Shown one piece after another: positions 32,275 to 33,576 of a stretch of DNA of 33,576 bases. The notes under the pieces were generated by a model. The model did no database searches. It worked only from the letters and a program-made list of their open reading frames with translations, and had not been told where the DNA came from. This stretch comes from Mongoliitalea lutea (lineage in GTDB: Bacteria; Bacteroidota; Bacteroidia; Cytophagales; Cyclobacteriaceae), in assembly GCF_014652135.1 (NCBI RefSeq), contig NZ_BMYF01000028.1, positions 15,729 through 49,304 on the forward strand, in the 5' to 3' direction. Every line of letters begins with the position of its first letter. Position 1 is the stretch's first letter. The position numbers and the translations under genes are program-made.

Positions 32275-32322
32275 TTATTCTAAATCAACAGGTTCTTATT
32301 TGCCACTGTTGATTTAGAATAA
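32275..32322. repeat. Perfect 17-bp inverted repeat without a T run
   Basis: TTATTCTAAATCAACAG (32275-32291) and CTGTTGATTTAGAATAA (32306-32322), with a 14-base loop. It lies 20 bases after the stop of the T9SS type B gene. Without a following T run it is not a classical terminator. Confidence 0.75.
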
Positions 32323-32342
32323 TTTGATCGAGACACAAAATA

Positions 32343-33576
32343 TTAGTTCTTCACAACTTGAATCCAACCTTTAAATTCATGCGACTTCCCTTGATTATCT
32401 ATTGCTGTGAAGATATAGAAATAAGTTCCAGCCACTAAACCAGGTGCATCCCAGTCATTTTTATAGTTTTCAGTTCTGAATACATGATCACCGTATCTAT
32501 TAAATATTACAATTCTGTTAGAAACAAATTTTCCAATACCCATTATTTTAAAGGTATCATTTTTACCATCACCATCTGGTGTAATAACATTTGGTATAAA
32601 GAATGGTCTTATAATATTTACATCTGAATCTGAATTATTAGCAAGATTTACATCAGTCTCTTCACTCGTTACGTTTACAACATTTGTTATAGTTTTAGAA
32701 GAGCTTCCACTTAATGGTTCTGCTTGAACTCGCAACATTATATCTAAAACAACATCTGCTGGAAGTTCAGGCAATGACCAAATTAATCTATTTCCTTGAA
32801 CTAAGAAGGAAATCTCCAATCCTGAAATTGAACTAACTACTACCTGATTAATAAACATAACACCATCAGGCAATAAATCTTCAATAATTACATCTGTGGC
32901 ATTTGTCCCTCCAATGTTACTTACTTGAATAGCGTATTCAAATACGTCTCCTTCCCAAAGTTCAACTTGGTTCGATGTCTTGGTTACCTCTAAATCAACT
33001 TCATTTCGCAACAAAGTGAAGATAACAAATGCTTCATCAAAATTATCAGGATTATTTGCATCCCTTAAGACATACCTTAATCGATACTCTCGAGCTTCGT
33101 TTATACCAGGAATCAATAGTGACATATTCCCTTCAAAATCGATAAATAATCCTTGAATCCCATCCAAGTCTATGAATTCAAACTCAACTTGTTCTGGATT
33201 AGGTCTTTCTCTATTTAAAAGGTCATTCTCTAAAATATTACCTAGAGAACCCGAGAAGCTAACAAAATGGATTCCGAAATCATCATCGTTAGCAATAATT
33301 TCTGGAGCTATCACTATTACAATCACCGTCGCTGTATCACAGTTACCAGGGTTCAATACCTCACAGATGCTATAAGTCAACTCGTAATCTCCCGCAGGCG
33401 TGTTCGGTGCTACCGTTATTGTGCCATCAGGGTTCAACGTCAACTCAGGGTCTGAACTTACTACCGTCAAGGTCACATCTGATGGATCTACAGGGTCTCC
33501 GTTCAAGGTATCGTTACCCAATATGCTCGCTGTTGTTCCGCCATCTGCTCCGTTGATAGGTCCGAAGTTATCATCA
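32343..33576 (-). CDS. Large T9SS type B surface protein, C-terminal part
   Basis: The reading frame is open to the right edge, so the true start lies outside; 411 codons are visible. From the N-terminal side: part of an Ig-like/cadherin-like repeat (ILGNDTLNGDPVDPSDVTLTVV, NPDGTITVAPNTPAGDYELTY, then ICEVLNPGNCDTATVIV), a second repeat of the same design (ILENDLLNRERPNPEQVEFEF), a DUF11-like module (LEVTKTSNQVELWEGDVFEYAI, ATDVIIEDLLPDGV) and a CHU_C domain (FFIPNVITPDGDGKNDTFKI, VIFNRYGDHVFRT, ending KGWIQVVKN). CHU_C is the type B T9SS signal, found on adhesins and gliding-related proteins. A role in adhesion is likely but not shown. Confidence 0.88.
   Translation of the reverse strand, partial: DDNFGPINGADGGTTASILGNDTLNGDPVDPSDVTLTVVSSDPELTLNPDGTITVAPNTPAGDYELTYSICEVLNPGNCDTATVIVIVIAPEIIANDDDFGIHFVSFSGSLGNILENDLLNRERPNPEQVEFEFIDLDGIQGLFIDFEGNMSLLIPGINEAREYRLRYVLRDANNPDNFDEAFVIFTLLRNEVDLEVTKTSNQVELWEGDVFEYAIQVSNIGGTNATDVIIEDLLPDGVMFINQVVVSSISGLEISFLVQGNRLIWSLPELPADVVLDIMLRVQAEPLSGSSSKTITNVVNVTSEETDVNLANNSDSDVNIIRPFFIPNVITPDGDGKNDTFKIMGIGKFVSNRIVIFNRYGDHVFRTENYKNDWDAPGLVAGTYFYIFTAIDNQGKSHEFKGWIQVVKN

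Noticed and set aside
31890-32292. AAATCAACAGG appears twice (about 31890 and 32283)
   Set aside because: One copy is in coding sequence; 11 AT-rich bases can recur by chance and no longer homology surrounds them.

Overview
The window looks like a chromosomal segment of a Bacteroidota bacterium, most likely Cytophagales and close to Cyclobacteriaceae (Algoriphagus-like); the taxonomic placement is inference. The evidence is T9SS type A and type B C-terminal sorting domains, a CarboxypepD_reg-like TonB-dependent receptor, a GSCFA protein, near-absence of Shine-Dalgarno sequences, and several promoters of the Bacteroidota form TTTG-N19/20-TAnnTTTG. No rRNA or tRNA was seen. Both edges cut genes: surE on the left and a large T9SS type B surface protein on the right.

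Layout. 1-4.1 kb (minus): surE (partial), a secreted Met-rich protein, ribBA and dnaG. 4.2-11.7 kb (plus): mrp and a NifU-C scaffold, an M43 metalloprotease with a T9SS tail, a membrane-anchored PASTA protein, a second T9SS cargo protein and a rhodanese. 11.8-20.7 kb is a metabolic/transport block: 3-hydroxybutyrate dehydrogenase, GntP-type permease, a small STAS-like protein, a TonB-dependent receptor, a secreted alpha/beta hydrolase translationally coupled to an SSS symporter, and a cytosolic alpha/beta hydrolase. 20.8-23.3 kb: a small lipoprotein, the SRP RNA gene with promoter, a GSCFA protein, and a RAYT transposase flanked by REP palindromes. 23.4-27.0 kb: full-length purL. 27.3-31.8 kb (plus): yceD, rpmF, then fabH-efp-accB-accC (fatty acid initiation plus translation factor EF-P). 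31.9-33.6 kb (minus): a small orphan gene and the 3' part of the type B T9SS protein.

The most unusual things are: (i) a repeat (GGAATC ... GGACAGGTTATT) present three times, at the start, middle and end of the 11.8-20.7 kb block, each next to a terminator; (ii) the RAYT/REP locus, with an exact 52-bp duplication and a chimeric REP that looks like a deletion product; (iii) a possible operator shared by the TonB receptor and the symporter/hydrolase divergent region; (iv) a fabH leader with a long imperfect palindrome just downstream of a near-perfect promoter, where plsX would often lie. The functional reading of the 11.8-20.7 kb block as a hydroxybutyrate or oligoester uptake locus is inference.
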